This document shows positions 60,578 to 64,000 of a stretch of DNA of 64,000 bases, piece after piece. The first letter of the stretch is position 1, and each line of letters opens with the position of its first letter. The notes beneath the pieces are model-generated. The model ran no database searches. It was not told the DNA's origin and saw only the letters and a list, made by a program, of their open reading frames with translations. The DNA comes from Lachnospiraceae bacterium (GTDB taxonomy: Bacteria; Bacillota; Clostridia; Lachnospirales; Lachnospiraceae): the NCBI GenBank assembly GCA_910574185.1, contig CAJSZQ010000006.1, positions 1 to 64,000 on the forward strand, in the 5' to 3' direction. A program made the position numbers and the translations under genes.

Positions 60578-62086
60578 TTACTCATTCCTCCCTGTAAGTG
60601 ATGCCTGCAAAATCTTATCCGACTCGAAACTTCCCTTTTCCGCAGTCATAATCTGCTTTCCATCATACATAACCATAATGTTGTCACACACTGTCAGCAG
60701 CTCGTCAAGCTCCGAGGAAATAACAATAACACTCTTTCCTTCTTCCTTTGCCAGACGTGTGATAATTTTATAAATTTCGCTTTTTACCATAACGTCAATT
60801 CCCTGAGTCGGTTCATCTATAATCAGAATATCACTGTCCTGGGCCAGCCATTTGGCAAAGATGACCTTCTGCTGATTACCGCCGGAAAGACTTCCAACCA
60901 GAGTCTTAATAGAAGGCGTCTTGATATTTAAATTCTCCTTATAATCGTTGCATCTTTCGTCAATCTTCTTATAGTCGATAATCTTGCCTTTCAGGAATTT
61001 CTTAAGCGCTACCATGGTAATGTTCTCCCATACAGGAAGGAGAAGCACCAGTCCTTGCGTCTTACGGGATTCTGGCATCATTCCTATCTTATTCTTAATT
61101 GCTTCGGCAGGGCTCTTGAATCTTACCTGCTGCCCGTTCAGCAGAATCTTTCCGTCTATATAAGGATCTACGCCAAATATGGAGCGAATTGTTTCGGTTC
61201 TTCCGGCTCCTACCAGACCGTACATTCCAAGAATTTCACCTTTATGTAATTTCAGACTGATATCTTTAACCTTGGAGTTGCTCATATGTTCCAGTTCCAG
61301 CACTACTTCTTCCGTCAGGTGAGCCTTTTCTTTGGAGAGTTCTCGTTTCTCGACCTTAGCCCCCGTCATATACTCCACCAGCATGTCCTCGTCCAGCTCT
61401 GAAGTTGGCTTGCAAACCACAAATTTACCGTCTCTCATAACCGTAACCCGGTGTCCGACAATAAACAACTCCTCTAAGTGGTGTGAAATAAAGATAATCG
61501 ATACCCCATGGGCGTTCAAATCTTCAATTACTTTTTTCAAAATCTCAAATTCATTCTTAGAAAGTGTAGACGACGGTTCGTCCATAACAATTAGCTTCGC
61601 ATCCGATGCAAGAGCCTTCATAATCTCCGTAAGCTGTCTGTGACCGATATTTAAATCCGATGCTTTTGCCTTGACGTCAATATCAATATTCAGCTTATCC
61701 GCCAGCGCCTGCGTATCTGCATATACCTTTTTCCAGTCGACAGTTCCTAACGGCGTCTTCGGATATGCATTTACAAATACATTCTCTCCTACCGTCAGCT
61801 CGTCAAACAGCGACAACTCCTGATAGATAATTGAGATACCTTTGTTCTTCCTCTCCAATGTTCCATGAGGCTTTAACACTTCCCCATCAAAGATAACCTC
61901 TCCTTCATCCTCTACATATGCGCCCGAAAGCACCTTCATAAGCGTTGACTTACCTGCTCCGTTTGCACCAATCAGACAATGAACCTCCCCGCGTTTTACA
62001 GAAAAATTCACGTTGTCAAGAGCCTTTACGCCAGGAAAAGCCTTTGTAATTCCTCTCATTTCAAGAATATTATCTGTTTCCTGCAA
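60578..62086 (-). CDS. Ribose-type sugar ABC transporter ATPase, two domains (RbsA family)
   Basis: 502 residues, two fused ATPase domains as in RbsA/MglA/XylG. First: Walker A GANGAGKSTLMKVLSG (about 38), signature-like NIGHRQLTEI and Walker B LIVMDEPSSTLS (about 165). Second: degenerate P-loop GLVGAGRTETIRS (about 284), intact signature LSGGNQQKVIFAKWL (about 395) and Walker B ILIIDEPTQGIDV (about 418). This asymmetry is normal for the family. It energises the RbsC-like permease. RBS AGGAGG. Confidence 0.96.
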   Translation of the reverse strand: MQETDNILEMRGITKAFPGVKALDNVNFSVKRGEVHCLIGANGAGKSTLMKVLSGAYVEDEGEVIFDGEVLKPHGTLERKNKGISIIYQELSLFDELTVGENVFVNAYPKTPLGTVDWKKVYADTQALADKLNIDIDVKAKASDLNIGHRQLTEIMKALASDAKLIVMDEPSSTLSKNEFEILKKVIEDLNAHGVSIIFISHHLEELFIVGHRVTVMRDGKFVVCKPTSELDEDMLVEYMTGAKVEKRELSKEKAHLTEEVVLELEHMSNSKVKDISLKLHKGEILGMYGLVGAGRTETIRSIFGVDPYIDGKILLNGQQVRFKSPAEAIKNKIGMMPESRKTQGLVLLLPVWENITMVALKKFLKGKIIDYKKIDERCNDYKENLNIKTPSIKTLVGSLSGGNQQKVIFAKWLAQDSDILIIDEPTQGIDVMVKSEIYKIITRLAKEEGKSVIVISSELDELLTVCDNIMVMYDGKQIMTAEKGSFESDKILQASLTGRNE

Positions 62087-62129
62087 GTCATTTCCTCCTT
62101 TTATCCCTTTTCCATCATCCTCTTAAATG

Positions 62130-63635
62130 TTAATCCTTCATCATTTCTCTTAAATTCCCATACAACCTTTTATATGTATCATACGGCTTCTGATAAAGAG
62201 CATGCTTCTCCATATCTGGTTTATAGGAGGTCTTAACCTTAACCATCGCGTCTGCAGCCTCGAAAACAGTATTGTAATAACCGCCTCCCACTGCCGCCAG
62301 AATACAACACCCCATAGTCCCGGCCTGCAATGTCTCATTTACCACGAGCTCCTTACCTGTAATATCCGACATAATCTGCATCCACACTTTATCCTGGGTT
62401 ACCCCTCCGCAGGCAACGATGGTGTCCACGTCATACCCCTGGTCAATCTGATTATCTACAATATTTCTTGTCCCAAAGGATATGGACTCAATCAGCGCCC
62501 GATAAATATGCTTCCAGTTATGCTTGATATTCAGTCCATAAATTACGCCTTTCGCATCCGCATCTTTATAAGGCGTCCGGTTGCCCTGGAAGAAATCGAG
62601 CACTGTAACCCCTTCTGCTCCCGGCGGAGTCTCTTCTGCCGCCCGCATCAGCAGCTCGTACGGATTTCCTTCTACACCGTCTATATGAAAATTCTCCCTG
62701 AACCAGTTCACCAGTCCGGAAGCGGTAATCTGTCCTCCCTCTAACAGCCATTTGCCGTCAATGACCGCGCTGTCATAAGGTCCCCATATTCCCTGAATGG
62801 ATGTAGGTTCCTCATCTACAAGACTCAGGTGCACGAAACTGGTCCCCATGATAATACCCATCTGACGCTTTCCGATTACATTCATGCCAAACATTGCCAT
62901 GTGTGCGTCAATTCCTCCCTGAATCACCTTCATATCCGGATTCAGTCCAAATTCTTCGGCCAGCTCCGGCCGGATAACGCCGATACAATCGCCCACTTTC
63001 CGGATATCGGTAAGCATCTTATCTTCAAATTCCGGAAGTCCGATTGCTTCAAAATAATCCCTTACAAATCCGCCTTTTGCCTTCACATAATTCCATTTAC
63101 ACGCCGCATTGCAAATAGAGCCTGCCCACTGACCGCACAGCTTATAATTAATCCAGTCAAGCTGTTCAACAATCCGATAACAGGACTGATAAATGTTCGG
63201 CTCGTGATTCTTAATCCACAAAATCTTCGGCACAATCCATTCAAAAGAAACTGCGCCTCCACAATACTTCAAAACCTCGTGCCCTGTCTGGTTGATAGCT
63301 TCCGCTTCTTTCTTTGCGCGGGCGTCCATCCACATAATTGCCGGCATCATCGGTTCACCGTCTTCTTTTACCGCAAATGTAGTAGAAGAGGTTGCACATA
63401 CACAGCAGGATACAATATTCTTACGTTCTTCCTCCGTAAGTTCCTGGGCGCATCTGCCCATCGCCTTGCAAATGCTGTCCCACCAGTGCAGCGGCGACTG
63501 TTCTACCCAGCCTTTTTTCGGGTACTGTGTATCCCATTTCTCTTCGTGACTGGCTACCAGGCGACCATCCGACGCAGCAATACTAATTCTGATTCCCTGA
63601 GTTCCGGTATCTACTCCCATAAACAATTTTTCCAT
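62130..63635 (-). CDS. FGGY-family sugar kinase (xylulokinase/ribulokinase-like)
   Basis: 501 residues, full length. N-terminal VDTGTQGIRISIAASDG, WMDARAKKEAE (about 103), GGIDAHMAMFGMNVIGKRQMGIIMGTSFVHL (about 240-270, the catalytic Asp region), QGNRTPYKDADAKGVIYGLN (about 357-376) and VACGGVTQDKVWMQIMSDITG (about 420-440). It phosphorylates a ketopentose or similar sugar or polyol on entry; AraB/ribulokinase-like enzymes are the nearest style. First gene of the BMC operon, with GAGGT upstream and a good promoter and operator. It is clearly distinct from the broken FGGY kinase at the left end of the window. Confidence 0.93.
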   Translation of the reverse strand: MEKLFMGVDTGTQGIRISIAASDGRLVASHEEKWDTQYPKKGWVEQSPLHWWDSICKAMGRCAQELTEEERKNIVSCCVCATSSTTFAVKEDGEPMMPAIMWMDARAKKEAEAINQTGHEVLKYCGGAVSFEWIVPKILWIKNHEPNIYQSCYRIVEQLDWINYKLCGQWAGSICNAACKWNYVKAKGGFVRDYFEAIGLPEFEDKMLTDIRKVGDCIGVIRPELAEEFGLNPDMKVIQGGIDAHMAMFGMNVIGKRQMGIIMGTSFVHLSLVDEEPTSIQGIWGPYDSAVIDGKWLLEGGQITASGLVNWFRENFHIDGVEGNPYELLMRAAEETPPGAEGVTVLDFFQGNRTPYKDADAKGVIYGLNIKHNWKHIYRALIESISFGTRNIVDNQIDQGYDVDTIVACGGVTQDKVWMQIMSDITGKELVVNETLQAGTMGCCILAAVGGGYYNTVFEAADAMVKVKTSYKPDMEKHALYQKPYDTYKRLYGNLREMMKD

Positions 63636-63657
63636 GTTTTTACCTCGCCTGCACTAC

Positions 63658-63723
63658 GTAACATATGTTACAAGCATAATCATTTGTTAACTCCATTGTA
63701 TATAATTTACACATTTTTGTCAA
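63658..63723 (-). promoter_or_regulatory. Promoter and palindromic operator of the BMC operon
   Basis: On the minus strand TTGACA (63723-63718), a 17-base spacer and TACAAT (63700-63695) form a near-consensus sigma-A promoter. Downstream of the expected start, GTAACATATGTTAC (63658-63671) is a perfect 14-base palindrome, preceded by a GTTAACAAATG half-site. A repressor bound here would block elongation into the 16-kb operon. The gap to the window end shows no further gene except the terminator below. Confidence 0.75.
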
Positions 63724-63934
63724 TATCAATCAATAATTATCAGATATTTTGTTTATATTCTACAAAATCAACCCATTTTCAGCCTTAATGGGGGAATGGA
63801 TTTAGTAAATTTAACAACTGACAAATTATTAACATGACAAAGTCAGAAATACAGAGTATTTTCTCATCAAAAAGGGAGACACGATTGTTAAAACCAACCC
63901 GAAAAAGCTGTATAAAAATGAAAATATAGACATA

Positions 63935-63976
63935 GAAAAACGGCGGCTTTGGCTCTCCAAAACCGCCGCTGTAATT
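63935..63976 (-). terminator. Rho-independent terminator of an operon beyond the right edge
   Basis: CGGCGGCTTTGG (63941-63952) pairs with CCAAAACCGCCG (one wobble), followed on the minus strand by TTTTTC. It insulates the BMC operon promoter from a minus-strand gene outside the window. The reverse reading has only a weak T-rich tail. Confidence 0.8.
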
Positions 63977-64000
63977 ATTTAATTTGAAATGAACGCTGCT

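Noticed and set aside
62829-63788. 319-residue plus-strand open frame across the FGGY kinase
   Set aside because: It lies opposite a full-length kinase with all motifs intact and runs through its promoter; it is an antisense artefact.
63828-63940. 31-codon plus-strand frame starting MTKSEIQSIFSS near the right edge
   Set aside because: It has no ribosome site and no homology that I recognise, and it is too short to support.
1-64000. Search for CRISPR arrays, tRNA, rRNA and phage structural genes
   Set aside because: No regularly spaced direct repeats, no cloverleaf with a CCA end or 16S/23S landmarks, and no capsid, terminase or integrase motifs were seen.

Overview
The window looks like a chromosomal segment from a strictly anaerobic gut-type Clostridia, most likely a Lachnospiraceae (Bacillota). 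The reasons are moderate-to-low GC, strong AGGAGG-type ribosome binding sites, frequent TTG/GTG starts, electron-transferring flavoproteins, 2-hydroxyacyl-CoA-dehydratase-type enzymes, an old-yellow-enzyme/2-enoate-reductase homologue, DUF4230 proteins and a bacterial microcompartment (BMC) operon. I cannot name a species. I see no rRNA, tRNA, CRISPR array or prophage.

Layout. (1) 0-6.5 kb, minus strand: a catabolic operon with an FAD-linked oxidase, an MFS carrier, EtfB, EtfA, a short-chain dehydrogenase and an FGGY kinase whose C-terminal half is lost at the left edge. (2) 6.8-14.3 kb: a divergent sugar-acid locus. On the minus strand are DctP-DctQ-DctM (TRAP transporter), KDG kinase and KDPG aldolase. 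On the plus strand are a 2-hydroxyacid dehydrogenase, a DapA-family aldolase and an IclR regulator. A perfect palindromic operator candidate lies between the two arms. (3) 14.4-18.3 kb: an orphan LytTR response regulator with a decayed sensor kinase, a coiled-coil hypothetical and two DUF4230 proteins. (4) 18.5-27.1 kb: a nickel/iron-sulfur block with a His-rich small protein, CooT, an acetyl-CoA-synthase-beta-like protein, a 54-residue membrane peptide, a dehydratase activator, two 2-hydroxyacyl-CoA-dehydratase-like subunits, a CooC-like ATPase and a divergent old yellow enzyme. HypA/HypB and a 976-residue iron-sulfur flavoenzyme follow at 36.6-40.8 kb. (5) 27.2-36.5 kb: an accessory, defence-like island with PIN/AbrB and Panacea-type toxin-antitoxin pairs, an AlbA_2 protein, an HNH protein, a methyltransferase, an AAA ATPase, an HD protein and a pseudogene. 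(6) 41.1-47.2 kb: a FadR-type regulator, a solitary deoC, a miniature transposon with target-site duplication, and an FtsX-type ABC exporter.

(7) 47.3-63.7 kb, minus strand: one long operon driven from a good promoter at about 63.7 kb. It encodes an FGGY kinase, a ribose-type ABC importer, an HPr-like protein, a zinc alcohol dehydrogenase, triose-phosphate isomerase, a flavoprotein-like protein, a CoA-acylating aldehyde dehydrogenase, a PduS-like flavoprotein, BMC-T, two BMC-H, deoC, three BMC-P and an RpiB-family isomerase interleaved with them, and phosphate acetyltransferase. This matches the bioinformatically defined sugar-phosphate-utilising (SPU) type of microcompartment. A sugar would be imported, phosphorylated and isomerised, then cleaved by DeoC to acetaldehyde and a triose phosphate. 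Acetaldehyde would be oxidised inside the shell to acetyl-CoA and then acetyl-phosphate. Triose-phosphate isomerase, aldehyde dehydrogenase and both DeoC copies carry encapsulation-peptide-like N-termini, and the operonic DeoC ends in a four-cysteine ferredoxin motif.

The most unusual non-coding signal is a family of three elements (18245-18472, 49930-50142, 51372-51558). Each has a conserved, compensatorily changing core of about 115 nt. Each core is enclosed by long, almost perfect inverted arms that are unrelated in sequence between copies. Two of the copies sit inside the BMC operon, and all three lie upstream of a minus-strand gene in the same orientation.
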